The position numbers and the translations under genes are program-made. Positions 52,531-61,170 of a stretch of 64,000 nucleotides of DNA are shown here, one piece after another. The notes beneath the pieces are model-generated. The model was given only the letters and a program-made list of their open reading frames with translations, searched no databases and was not told the origin of the DNA. This DNA comes from JADHMP01 sp016779985 (GTDB lineage Bacteria > Bacteroidota > Bacteroidia > Flavobacteriales > Flavobacteriaceae). The stretch lies in NCBI GenBank assembly GCA_016779985.1, contig JADHMP010000001.1:276483-340482 (forward strand). Direction: 5' to 3'. How positions within the stretch are numbered: the first letter of the stretch is position 1; every line of letters starts with the position of its first letter.

Positions 52531-53760
52531 ATGAGTAAAGGAAATTATTTAACGTGTTCCTTCTGTGGAAGACCCAAGCCACAAACTCAATTGCTTATTG
52601 CTGGACTGGACGCTCATATTTGTGACCGCTGCATTGTGCAAGCCAATGGTATAGTGTTGGAAGAAGCAGAAACAAATCCTGACACTAATTTTGAAATTGA
52701 ATTAAAATCCCCAAAAGTCATCAAGGCTTTTTTAGACGAATATGTTATTGGTCAAGATTTTGCCAAACGGGTTCTTTCTGTGGCAGTGTATAATCACTAC
52801 AAAAGAATTTTACATGACAAAAAAGAAGATCCTGTAGAAATCCAAAAAAGCAATGTGCTGTTGGTGGGGCCCACAGGAACGGGTAAAACCCTTTTAGCAC
52901 AAACTATTTCTCGTTTTCTCAAAGTTCCTTTGGCTATTGTAGATGCAACTGTGCTCACAGAAGCTGGATATGTGGGTGAAGATGTAGAAACGATACTCAC
53001 AAGACTCCTTCAAGCCGCTGATTATGATGTTGAAAAAGCACAATCTGGAATTGTATTTATTGATGAAATAGATAAAATTGCACGAAAAAATGACAACCCC
53101 TCCATCACCCGCGATGTATCAGGAGAAGGCGTGCAACAAGCACTCCTCAAACTTTTAGAAGGAACAGTGGTAAATGTTCCTCCCAAAGGAGGGAGAAAAC
53201 ACCCTGATCAAAAATTTATAGAAGTAGACACCAAAAATATCCTTTTTATTGCAGGAGGAGCTTTTGATGGCATAGATAGGAGTATCAATAATCGCCTTAA
53301 TTTAAATGCTATTGGCTACAAAACAGCCATAAAAAAGAAAGACATAAATGTTGATTTTCTTTTACAATATATTACTCCAAAAGATGTGAGAACCTATGGA
53401 TTGATTCCTGAAATAATCGGTAGACTTCCTGTGTTGACTTTTATGCGTCCTCTAGAAAAAGATGCACTAAGAGCCATACTCACCCAACCCAAAAACGCTT
53501 TGATAAAGCAATACGAAGCCCTTTTTCAAATGGATGGAATAGAATTGCAATTCACCTCTGGCGCACTAGATTTTATTGTAGAAAAAGCATTAGAATACAG
53601 TCTTGGGGCGAGAGGCTTACGATCGTTGTGTGAAGCCATTTTAAACGATGCAATGTTTGAATTACCTCAATCCAATATCAAGGAATTGAAAGTTAAAAAA
53701 CAATATGCTGAAGAAAAACTTTCAAAAGTTGAATTACCCAAACTCAAAGCCGTTTCTTAG
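52531..53760 (+). CDS. clpX: ATP-dependent Clp protease ATP-binding subunit ClpX
   Basis: A 409-residue AAA+ unfoldase that feeds substrates to ClpP. The N-terminal zinc-binding domain has CSFCGRPKPQ and HICDRCI (Cys4). The Walker A loop GPTGTGKT is at 113-120 and Walker B is IVFIDEIDKIA. Sensor and pore-loop motifs (EAGYVGEDVETIL) are present. The stop codon lies in a palindrome with the stop of the convergent GH3 gene. It is co-transcribed with tig and clpP. Confidence 0.97.
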   Translation: MSKGNYLTCSFCGRPKPQTQLLIAGLDAHICDRCIVQANGIVLEEAETNPDTNFEIELKSPKVIKAFLDEYVIGQDFAKRVLSVAVYNHYKRILHDKKEDPVEIQKSNVLLVGPTGTGKTLLAQTISRFLKVPLAIVDATVLTEAGYVGEDVETILTRLLQAADYDVEKAQSGIVFIDEIDKIARKNDNPSITRDVSGEGVQQALLKLLEGTVVNVPPKGGRKHPDQKFIEVDTKNILFIAGGAFDGIDRSINNRLNLNAIGYKTAIKKKDINVDFLLQYITPKDVRTYGLIPEIIGRLPVLTFMRPLEKDALRAILTQPKNALIKQYEALFQMDGIELQFTSGALDFIVEKALEYSLGARGLRSLCEAILNDAMFELPQSNIKELKVKKQYAEEKLSKVELPKLKAVS

Positions 53761-53775
53761 CTAGTTCATAGCTAA
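53757..53775. repeat. Palindrome at the clpX/GH3 stop junction
   Basis: TTAGCTA and TAGCTAA flank the loop GTTCA as an exact 7-bp inverted repeat. It includes the clpX stop and the stop of the convergent gene. With no T run it is a weak terminator candidate at most. Confidence 0.45.
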
Positions 53776-55278
53776 TAATTCTTCAATAAAATTCCTTTCA
53801 TTGGAGAGCCTTGGCACTTTGTTTTGACCACCCAATTTTTTGTTTTTTGCCAACCAATCGTAAAAAAGCTTTTCTCTGGCCTGATGCACTTTAGGTGGGT
53901 TCAGTGTCAAATCTTTATATCGTTTGGCTTCGTAGTCTGAATTTTCACACTTTAATTGATGGTCAAGAATTTTAGTAAATTCTTCTAAATTTGTAGGAGG
54001 TACGTTGAATTCTATGATCCATTCATGAGCCCCTTTTTTATCTCCGTTCATGAAGATAGGTCCCGCTGTATAATCGACAAAATGTGCTCCAGTTTTTTTA
54101 GCGGCTATCGTTAAAGCCTTTTCCGCATTATCAATGATTAGTTCTTCACCAAACACATTGATATGATGCTTTGTGCGCCCAGTAACCCGAACACGATATG
54201 GAGAGAGTGAAATAAATTCAATAGTATCACCAATGTTATAGCGCCACAGGCCTCCATTAGTTGTGATGATAAGTGCATATTGAATACCTATTTTTACGTC
54301 CTGAAGCGGAATAACATCATCTTCACTATGATTCCCATATTTTTCCATTGGAATGAATTCATAGAAAATTCCATAATCTAGCATAAGCAAAAGGTCGCTG
54401 CTGTCATTTTGATCTTGAATGGCAAAAAAGCCTTCTGAAGCATTATAAATTTCGTAATATTTAAAATCTGGAGAAGGTAAAATTTGTTCATACTGGGCAC
54501 GGTAGGGATTGAAGTTTACCCCTCCATGAAAATAGACTTCTAAATTAGGCCATACATCGAAAAGATTGTCTTTGTTCATTGTCACCATAGCACGTTGTAA
54601 GAGGACCATCATCCATGAAGGAACCCCTAAAAGCCCGGTCACATCATCTTGTAAACTTTCTTTTATGATTGCATTTAGTTTCGATTCCCATTCAGTCATC
54701 AAAGAAACTTTAGTGCTAGGTGTGCTACTAAATTCGGCCCAGATAGGTAGATTTTCAGTGACTATAGCTGAAAGATCACCAAAATAAACATTGTCATTTT
54801 TGTTGTAAAGCTCTTTGCTTCCTGCCAGCCGTAAGCATTTGCCAGTAAACAGTTGTGAGTTTTCATTATTATTAAAGTAGAGTGAAAGCATATCTTTTCC
54901 TGCCTTATAATGGCATTCTTCTAGGGCTTCATTGCTCACGGGTATAAATTTGCTTTTTGCATTAGTGGTGCCGCTAGATTTAGCAAACCACTTGATAGGA
55001 GTGCTCCAAAAAATATTTTGTGTGCCTTTTCTGCACCGCTCAATATCATCTGCAATTTCTTCATAAGTCACAACGGGCACTCGATTTTTGAATGTCTCAT
55101 AGGTTGCTATAGAACTGAATTCATGCCGTTTGCCTATTTCAGTTTGTGTAGTACAATAGAGTAAATTTTGAAGCACTTGTTGTTGCACTTCAATAGGAAA
55201 TTTAATGAAGTGTTCCATTTGATGGATCCGCTTTTTTAAAAACCAAGAGGCAATGGAATGGAAAAGGGGTGTCGGCAT
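53761..55278 (-). CDS. GH3 auxin-responsive promoter family protein
   Basis: A 505-residue member of the GH3 family, adenylate-forming enzymes that conjugate amino acids to carboxylic acids in plants. The ATP-binding motif is IKWFAKSSGTTNAKSKFIPVS. The family segments YNASEGFFAIQDQND and LITTNGGLWRYNIGDTIEFISL are visible. Bacteroidota carry it commonly, with no proven substrate. It is convergent with clpX. The 49-base gap to the DUF2797 gene holds the promoters. Confidence 0.88.
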   Translation of the reverse strand: MPTPLFHSIASWFLKKRIHQMEHFIKFPIEVQQQVLQNLLYCTTQTEIGKRHEFSSIATYETFKNRVPVVTYEEIADDIERCRKGTQNIFWSTPIKWFAKSSGTTNAKSKFIPVSNEALEECHYKAGKDMLSLYFNNNENSQLFTGKCLRLAGSKELYNKNDNVYFGDLSAIVTENLPIWAEFSSTPSTKVSLMTEWESKLNAIIKESLQDDVTGLLGVPSWMMVLLQRAMVTMNKDNLFDVWPNLEVYFHGGVNFNPYRAQYEQILPSPDFKYYEIYNASEGFFAIQDQNDSSDLLLMLDYGIFYEFIPMEKYGNHSEDDVIPLQDVKIGIQYALIITTNGGLWRYNIGDTIEFISLSPYRVRVTGRTKHHINVFGEELIIDNAEKALTIAAKKTGAHFVDYTAGPIFMNGDKKGAHEWIIEFNVPPTNLEEFTKILDHQLKCENSDYEAKRYKDLTLNPPKVHQAREKLFYDWLAKNKKLGGQNKVPRLSNERNFIEELLAMN

Positions 55279-55287
55279 TAGTTTTGC

Positions 55288-55295
55288 TATCTTTG
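55288..55295 (+). promoter_or_regulatory. Predicted -7 element of the DUF2797 gene
   Basis: TATCTTTG on the plus strand matches TAnnTTTG and ends 32 bases before the ATG. No TTG at the -33 spacing is seen. It lies in the gap between divergent genes. Confidence 0.35.
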
Positions 55296-55327
55296 GCAGT
55301 AAATTTAATTAAAATCTATCACTCTCA

Positions 55328-56134
55328 ATGTATCAAGGAGTTTTAAAAAAATTGCTTACAGAAGAGTCAAATCCGATTCAATATTTTTTACAGTTAAAGC
55401 CGGGTTTTATTCACTTAAATCAATGTTTTAACAGGGTTTTAGAATGGGAAGTTACGGGCACTGAGTGTTTAAGCTGTAGTGCTCCAGACCCGATTTTTGC
55501 CCAAGGCTTTTGTAGAAGTTGTTTTTTTGAAAACCCTGCAGCAGGTCAATGGATTATGCGACCAGAATTGAGCAAGGCGCATTTAAATGAAGCGGATCGT
55601 GATTTGACCTATGAAAAAAAAATGCAATTGCAACCTCATGTTGTCTATCTTGCTTTGAGCAGTCATCTCAAAGTGGGAGTGACTAGAAAAAGTCAATTGC
55701 CTACTCGCTGGATAGATCAAGGAGCCCAGCAAGCAATCAACATAGTAGAAGTGCCTAATCGTTATCTTGCGGGTGTAGCTGAAGTAGCACTAAAGGCTAT
55801 TTTTTCAGATAAAACGCAATGGCGAAAAATGGTTCAAAATCAATCAGAAACTATCGATTGGCCCACTGAAATCCATCGGGCTCTAGCCCAACTCCCGGAG
55901 GAAGTGAAACCCTACATTGTGCAACCTGTTGAAACGCCTAAAAACATTTCCTATCCTATGGAAGGCCAATATCCCTTGAAACCCACCTCACTGAATCTTT
56001 CTAAAAACCCAACTTATAGTGGGAAATTGATTGGTATTAAGGGGCAATACCTACTTTTTGAAGACCAAACTGTCTTTAATGTGCGTTCCAATGAAGGGCA
56101 AGTGGTGACATTAAAAATAAAACCAAAGGCTTAA
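55328..56134 (+). CDS. DUF2797 domain protein
   Basis: A 268-residue protein. A zinc-finger-like Cys4 motif is near residue 48 (TECLSCSAPDP) and residue 62 (FCRSCFFENP). The DUF2797 core follows, with HVVYLALSSHLKVGVTRKSQLPTRWIDQGAQQAI, typical of the family. Function is unknown; the GxTR-x-xQ-xxRW pattern resembles GIY-YIG-like domains. It is divergent from the GH3 gene, and its stop overlaps the rluF-like stop by four bases. Confidence 0.85.
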   Translation: MYQGVLKKLLTEESNPIQYFLQLKPGFIHLNQCFNRVLEWEVTGTECLSCSAPDPIFAQGFCRSCFFENPAAGQWIMRPELSKAHLNEADRDLTYEKKMQLQPHVVYLALSSHLKVGVTRKSQLPTRWIDQGAQQAINIVEVPNRYLAGVAEVALKAIFSDKTQWRKMVQNQSETIDWPTEIHRALAQLPEEVKPYIVQPVETPKNISYPMEGQYPLKPTSLNLSKNPTYSGKLIGIKGQYLLFEDQTVFNVRSNEGQVVTLKIKPKA

Positions 56135-56862
56135 CCGGGCTTTTTATGAGAATGTTTCAGTTTTTGGTTAAGAAGGGTTAATTCTTCTGGTCTAAGAGTT
56201 CGATATTTTCCAACGGTTAAATCTAAATTGATGTTCATGATACGAATCCTTTTTAGATGCACCACACGGTAATTTAGATATTCACACATGCGTCTGATTT
56301 GCCGATTGAGTCCTTGTGTTAAAATAATTTTAAATTTTTTTTTATGTATTTGTTCAACAACGCAGGGCCTAGTGACAGTGTCTAGTACAGGTACACCAGC
56401 AGCCATATTTTTAACAAAATCAGCAGTAACAGGCTTGTTGACAGTCACAACATATTCTTTTTCGTGTTGGTTACGGGCTCGTAAAATTTTATTGACAATG
56501 TCACCGTCATTGGTCATCAGGATGAGCCCTTCACTCATTTTATCCAATCTCCCGATAGGAAAAATACGTTCTGGATAATTGATAAAATCAATAATATTAT
56601 CTTTTTCAACCCTTGTATCGGTTGTACAAACGATCCCTTTGGGTTTGTGAAAAGCTAAATATATTTTTCTTTTATTGGATTTGTTTTGTAAGACTTCACC
56701 ATCTACTAGAATTTGGTCTTTTGGACCAACTTGCTGTCCCATAGTAGCCATTTTGCCATTGATTAAAACCCGTTCCTGTGTAATCAGACCGTCTGCCTCT
56801 CTTCTAGAACAATAGCCCGACTGACTCAAAAACTTATTTATTCGAATGGTTTCTTCGCTCAT
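56131..56862 (-). CDS. rluF: 23S rRNA pseudouridine synthase, RsuA/RluF family
   Basis: A 243-residue pseudouridine synthase. An N-terminal S4 RNA-binding domain (RINKFLSQSGYCSRREADGLITQERVLINGK) precedes the catalytic domain. The catalytic Asp107 is in the motif GRLDKMSEGLILMTNDGD. The terminal segment NRQIRRMCEYLNYRVVHLKRIRIMNI is typical of the RluF/RsuA branch. RluF modifies U2604 of 23S rRNA in E. coli; which exact uridine is modified here is inferred. It follows the YhhQ-like gene by two bases. Confidence 0.9.
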   Translation of the reverse strand: MSEETIRINKFLSQSGYCSRREADGLITQERVLINGKMATMGQQVGPKDQILVDGEVLQNKSNKRKIYLAFHKPKGIVCTTDTRVEKDNIIDFINYPERIFPIGRLDKMSEGLILMTNDGDIVNKILRARNQHEKEYVVTVNKPVTADFVKNMAAGVPVLDTVTRPCVVEQIHKKKFKIILTQGLNRQIRRMCEYLNYRVVHLKRIRIMNINLDLTVGKYRTLRPEELTLLNQKLKHSHKKPG

Positions 56863-56864
56863 TG

Positions 56865-57566
56865 TTATAGCCTAATTTCTTCATTGATTTTCAACTGAAA
56901 CTTTTTTCTAAACCATGCCACCAAGACATACAATATGGGAGTATCAAAGAGGGCAACAATGACTTTGAATAAGAACCCAGACAGCACCAATCCCCAAAAC
57001 AAGTTCCACGGTAAAATATTGAAAATACTCAACAGGCTCACCACCAAAAAAGTGTCTAGAAATTGAGAGGTGAATGTTGAAAAATTATTTCGTAACCACA
57101 ACATACGACCCTGAGTGAGTTGTTTCCAAAAATGATAAATTTTGATGTCAATAAACTGAGCCGCCAAATAGGCTAACATAGAAGCCAAAACAGCTAAGGG
57201 AGAAAGTGAGAAAACTTTTTCAAAAGTTGCATCATCAATAGGGGAGTTCTCCAAGGCCGGCACAGCATCTGCCATGAGAAGAATTCCCATGGAGAAAAAA
57301 GAAGAAAAAATCCCAGCGACCACCACCTGATTGGCTTTTTTCTTGCCGTAAATTTCAGAAATCAAGTCGGTGATGAGAAAGGTTATAGGATAGGGTAGAA
57401 TACCCACAGACAACTCAAATAATTGACTTCCAAAAAGGGTTCCATTAAAGGGATACCAATAGAAAAACTTTTGAAAAATTAGATTGGAAACCACCAATGA
57501 GGTGATAAACAGAGCCGCTAAATAGAGATAGATTTGTTGGGCTAGCTTCCTATCTTTTTCTATCAT
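56865..57566 (-). CDS. Queuosine precursor transporter (YhhQ/QueT-type)
   Basis: A 233-residue integral membrane protein with six or more hydrophobic helices. It has LSVGILPYPITFLITDLISEIYGKKKA and FSTFTSQFLDTFLVVSL, the two sequence signatures of the VUT_1/YhhQ family. This family imports 7-cyano-7-deazaguanine or a related precursor for queuosine. It starts right after the sppA stop and is part of the sppA-yhhQ-rluF operon. Confidence 0.88.
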   Translation of the reverse strand: MIEKDRKLAQQIYLYLAALFITSLVVSNLIFQKFFYWYPFNGTLFGSQLFELSVGILPYPITFLITDLISEIYGKKKANQVVVAGIFSSFFSMGILLMADAVPALENSPIDDATFEKVFSLSPLAVLASMLAYLAAQFIDIKIYHFWKQLTQGRMLWLRNNFSTFTSQFLDTFLVVSLLSIFNILPWNLFWGLVLSGFLFKVIVALFDTPILYVLVAWFRKKFQLKINEEIRL

Positions 57567-59333
57567 TTAATCTATTTTTAGTGAAAAGGGCAATTGTGTT
57601 TTAAAGGAATTGGAAATGGGTTTTTGAGGTTGATTAGTGAAGGTTTGTTCGATTCCGAAATGGGAAAGTATTTTTGACAAGCCTTCATATTTTGCGGTTG
57701 GAATCATCTTGTTGATAATACTTTCAAGATCTTGATCCCACTGGGGGTAGGCAATGCGATTATATTCTTCGAGATTCGCCTGGCTTGCAGCGGCGGTAAT
57801 AGCTTCTTCTAGTCCCCCTAAAGTGTCCACCAAACCATTTGCCAAAGCTTCTTTTCCAGACCATACTCTTCCTTGAGCAAGACTTTCCACTTTCTCAAGA
57901 GAAAGGTTTCTTCCAGCAGCGACCCGCTCTTTAAAGGTGCTGTAGATTTTTCTTATATTCTTTTGGACATAAGCTCTGAAATTGTCTGAAAGGGGCTCAA
58001 AAGAACTATATCCAGCTGCATTGGTGTGTGTCTGAACCTGGTCTGCATTGACACCAATATTTTCACTGAGTTGATGCACATTGGGTAAAATAGCAAAAAC
58101 ACCAATTGAACCTGTAATTGAAAGTGGATCAGCGAAAATTTGATGTGCAGGAGCAGCTAAATAATACCCACCAGAGGCCGCTACGTTACCCATAGAAACA
58201 ATCAAAGGTTTTTTAGCTTTTGCTCTTTCAAGGGCTTCCCAAATTATTTCTGAAGTGAGTGCACTTCCACCGGGCGAATTAATCCGTAAAACAATAGCTT
58301 TTACCCATTCATCTTGGGCCGCATCATCTATAGCTTCAACAAATTTTCCTTGAGCGATATAGGTGTTACTTCCTTCTCCATAAAGAATGTTTCCATTGGC
58401 AAAGATGATGGCAACACGATCTTTTATTTTCTTGTTATAAGCAGGAATTGTTCTTGCCATTTGTTGAGGACTCACCCAATTTATTTCGTCATCTGCTTCA
58501 AGACCGAGGCGAGTTCTAATTTTATCTTCTACTTCATTTTCATAATTCAACCCATCAATAAGTTTTTGTGAAAGGGCTTCTTCGGGCAAACTAGCTGCAA
58601 GAGTTTCAGCAATGGAGTCAACAGTATCCTCATTTAGATTTCTAGAGGTAGCTATAGCTTGACGAAGTGTACTCCAAAGAGAATTCAAAACAGATTGAAT
58701 TTGAAATTCATTTTCAGCAGACATTTCATCTTGCAAAAAAGGTTCTACAGCTCCCTTAAAATTGCCCTCGCGGACGACTTCCATTTTGGCTCCGTATTTT
58801 TCTTGAAAAGACTTGTAGTAGAGCACTTCTGACGCCAGTCCTTTAAATTCCAAATTGCCCAGTGGATTAAGAAAAATAGAATCAGCAACTGATGCAAGGA
58901 AGTAGCTTTTTTGAGAGAAAAAATCAGCATAAGCGTAAATAAATTTTCCAGAGGCTTTAAAATGATCTAAGGCCTTGCGCACTGCATGTGTTTGAGCCCA
59001 GCCAGCGGGCACAAATTCAGCTTTTAAACGAATGCCTTCAATGTCTTCATCTGTGGCGGCCAGTTCAATGCTTCTAAGCAATTCAGGTAAGCCTAAAAAT
59101 TCATTTCCTAAGCCCAACACTTCTTCAAAAGGGTCAGAAACTGGGTTTCTTTCAGCAAGAGGAAGATTTAGGTTTAGATCTAAGACACTTTGTTTTTCAA
59201 TGGTTGCCGTATCAACATCACCAGAAAAGAGGGCACTAGCTGCTGAAAGAACCAGAAGAAAAAAAACAAATAATAGGCCTAGTGCAGAGAAAGTTCCTAG
59301 TAGTGAGGCAAAATAAGATTTAAGGAAATTCAT
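57567..59333 (-). CDS. sppA: Signal peptide peptidase SppA, 67K type
   Basis: A 588-residue inner-membrane serine protease that degrades cleaved signal peptides. One N-terminal membrane helix (about 15-35) is followed by two tandem peptidase domains. The catalytic Lys193 (REGNFKGAVEPF) and Ser387 (MGNVAASGGYYLA) form the Ser-Lys dyad across the two halves. GSIGVFAILPNVHQL and RVWSGKEALANGLVDTLGGLEEAI are typical of the family. A predicted promoter lies 20-27 bases upstream, and the operon continues with a transporter and rluF. Confidence 0.95.
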   Translation of the reverse strand: MNFLKSYFASLLGTFSALGLLFVFFLLVLSAASALFSGDVDTATIEKQSVLDLNLNLPLAERNPVSDPFEEVLGLGNEFLGLPELLRSIELAATDEDIEGIRLKAEFVPAGWAQTHAVRKALDHFKASGKFIYAYADFFSQKSYFLASVADSIFLNPLGNLEFKGLASEVLYYKSFQEKYGAKMEVVREGNFKGAVEPFLQDEMSAENEFQIQSVLNSLWSTLRQAIATSRNLNEDTVDSIAETLAASLPEEALSQKLIDGLNYENEVEDKIRTRLGLEADDEINWVSPQQMARTIPAYNKKIKDRVAIIFANGNILYGEGSNTYIAQGKFVEAIDDAAQDEWVKAIVLRINSPGGSALTSEIIWEALERAKAKKPLIVSMGNVAASGGYYLAAPAHQIFADPLSITGSIGVFAILPNVHQLSENIGVNADQVQTHTNAAGYSSFEPLSDNFRAYVQKNIRKIYSTFKERVAAGRNLSLEKVESLAQGRVWSGKEALANGLVDTLGGLEEAITAAASQANLEEYNRIAYPQWDQDLESIINKMIPTAKYEGLSKILSHFGIEQTFTNQPQKPISNSFKTQLPFSLKID

Positions 59334-59352
59334 ATAACATGTGTTTATGCTA

Positions 59353-59360
59353 CAAATATA
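59353..59360 (-). promoter_or_regulatory. Predicted -7 element of the sppA operon
   Basis: TATATTTG on the minus strand matches TAnnTTTG. It ends 19 bases before the sppA ATG, and lies just eight bases from the divergent folK box on the other strand. Confidence 0.45.
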
Positions 59361-59368
59361 GGGTTTTG

Positions 59369-59376
59369 TAGCTTTG
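59369..59376 (+). promoter_or_regulatory. Predicted -7 element of folK/dNK
   Basis: TAGCTTTG on the plus strand matches TAnnTTTG and ends 21 bases before the ATG at 59398. Together with the sppA box it forms a compact pair of divergent promoters. Confidence 0.45.
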
Positions 59377-59397
59377 TCCTTTATCAGCTTACTAACT

Positions 59398-60516
59398 ATG
59401 TTACGAAAGGCATATCTCTCTTTAGGAAGTAATCAAGGTGATCGACTGGAGTTTTTACAAAGTACCCTATTGGGTCTAGAAGAACTTCCATTAACGATCA
59501 TTGCCCAGTCACATCTATATGAAACCCCTGCATGGGGCTTTGAGGGTACCACATTTTACAACGCCTGTATAGCCATAGAAACCATACTAACTCCTTCTGA
59601 ATTATTAAATAGCATGTTGCAGCTAGAACAAAAACTTGGTCGCTACCGAAGTGCTGCTGTTGGGTATCAATCACGTACTATAGATTTGGATTTATTGGCT
59701 TATGAAAATAGGATTATTCAACAGCCAGCCTTAAAAATCCCACACCCTTTGTTGCATCAACGTGAATTTGTATTGCGCCCACTAAATGAAATTGCATCAC
59801 AATGGAAGCACCCCACTCTAAATCAAACTGTTGAGCAACTTTTAGCTCCATTTGAAGAAGGAACGATACTTCAAAAACCTTTTAAAGATTGGTCTCCCTT
59901 CATTTTTTCTTCTTTTCCCTTTCTAGTCATAGAAGGCAATATAGGCGCAGGCAAAACCACTTTAGCCCAACAAATAACCTCTCACTTTGATGCACTAATC
60001 ATGTTAGAAAAATTTGCTGATAACCCACATTTAGCCTCCTTTTATAAAAATCCTAAAGCCCATGCAAAAGCCCTTGAAACGCATTTCTTAAAAGAAAGAT
60101 CAAATGCTATACACCGCTTTTGGAAAAAAAATCAAGCTACAAAAGTGATTGCAGACTTCAGCTTTTTTAAATCAGCAATTTTTGCTCAAAACAACTTGAG
60201 CTCAGCCGATTTTACACTTTTTTGCAGTGACTATGACGCAGCGCTAGAAAAGCAACCTTTGCCTAACTTAGTACTCTATTTAGAGGCCCCCATAAGTTTT
60301 CATCTCCAACGAATTAAACAACGCGCAAGACCTTTTGAACAAGAAATTACTATTGATTATTTAGAAAAAATAGAAGAAGGCTATGCCAAATTTTTTAGGA
60401 ATAACCCCGATATACCTGTTTTGAAAATTTCAATAGAGAATAGAGATTTTAAAAATAACCCTTATGATTTTCAATGGCTGCTGAGGCGTATTAGTGCTTT
60501 TGCCACTTTGTCATAA
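59398..60516 (+). CDS. folK: Fusion of HPPK (FolK) and deoxynucleoside kinase
   Basis: A 372-residue bifunctional protein. Residues 1-160 are 6-hydroxymethyl-7,8-dihydropterin pyrophosphokinase: AYLSLGSNQGDRLEFL, LYETPAWGFEGTTFYNACIAIET, QLEQKLGRYRS and TIDLDLLAYENRII with IPHPLLHQREFVLRPL. From about 175 a deoxynucleoside kinase follows: P-loop IEGNIGAGKTTLA (about 179-191), LEKFADNPHLASFYKNP and the LID-type segment (RIKQRARPFEQE). The fusion is known in Bacteroidota. The two parts act in folate synthesis and nucleotide salvage. The start at 59398 is used because upstream codons fall in the promoter. Confidence 0.92.
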   Translation: MLRKAYLSLGSNQGDRLEFLQSTLLGLEELPLTIIAQSHLYETPAWGFEGTTFYNACIAIETILTPSELLNSMLQLEQKLGRYRSAAVGYQSRTIDLDLLAYENRIIQQPALKIPHPLLHQREFVLRPLNEIASQWKHPTLNQTVEQLLAPFEEGTILQKPFKDWSPFIFSSFPFLVIEGNIGAGKTTLAQQITSHFDALIMLEKFADNPHLASFYKNPKAHAKALETHFLKERSNAIHRFWKKNQATKVIADFSFFKSAIFAQNNLSSADFTLFCSDYDAALEKQPLPNLVLYLEAPISFHLQRIKQRARPFEQEITIDYLEKIEEGYAKFFRNNPDIPVLKISIENRDFKNNPYDFQWLLRRISAFATLS

Positions 60517-61027
60517 AATCCCAAAGTACAATACCAGTAGCCACACTAATGTTGAGTGAATGTTTTGTACCCCATTGAGGAATTTCAATTGCGCTTTTGG
60601 TAAGATCAATTAAGGCTTGCTGCACACCCTGCACTTCGTTTCCTAAAATGAAACCATGTGTTATATTTTTTTCGGGCTGAAAACTATTAAGGGTTTGAGC
60701 TCCTTCAACCTGTTCGACGGCATACAATTTTACCCCTTCTTCTAGAAGCTTTAAGACCAATTGAGTTGCCTCAGAAACATACTCCCAGGCCACACTTTCT
60801 GTAGCACCTAAAGCTGTCTTATGGATATCTTTATGTGGAGGTTGAGCTGTGATACCACAGAGATAGATTTTTTCAATGCGAAATGCATCTGCTGTTCTAA
60901 AAACCGAACCTATATTGTTTAGTGACCGTATGTTGTCTAAAATGAGAATAACAGGAGTTTTTTTTGCTAGTTTAAAAGCAGAAACACTGTCTCGGTTTAA
61001 TTCTTCATTCTTTAGTTTTCGCATCAT
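60491..61027 (-). CDS. SpoU (TrmH) family RNA 2'-O-methyltransferase
   Basis: A 178-residue SPOUT enzyme. Motif 1 is NIRSLNNIGSVFRTADAF, motif 2 is GFILGNEVQGV, and motif 3 is IPQWGTKHSLNISVATGIVL. The knot-forming SAM site is intact. The RNA target (tRNA or rRNA) is not clear from sequence. The stop overlaps the end of the folK/dNK gene by 26 bases. Confidence 0.9.
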   Translation of the reverse strand: MMRKLKNEELNRDSVSAFKLAKKTPVILILDNIRSLNNIGSVFRTADAFRIEKIYLCGITAQPPHKDIHKTALGATESVAWEYVSEATQLVLKLLEEGVKLYAVEQVEGAQTLNSFQPEKNITHGFILGNEVQGVQQALIDLTKSAIEIPQWGTKHSLNISVATGIVLWDFMTKWQKH

Positions 61028-61170
61028 AGCGCACTCTAATTTAAGTGTGAAAATTAAAAAAAAATAGAGAGAGAAGAACCATCAATTCTTGTTTAAGGGT
61101 CTTAAGAACTTTTAATTTTTGAGCCTCTGTTTTTTTTAATTAATAATTACATTCGTAAAAATCTAAAATT

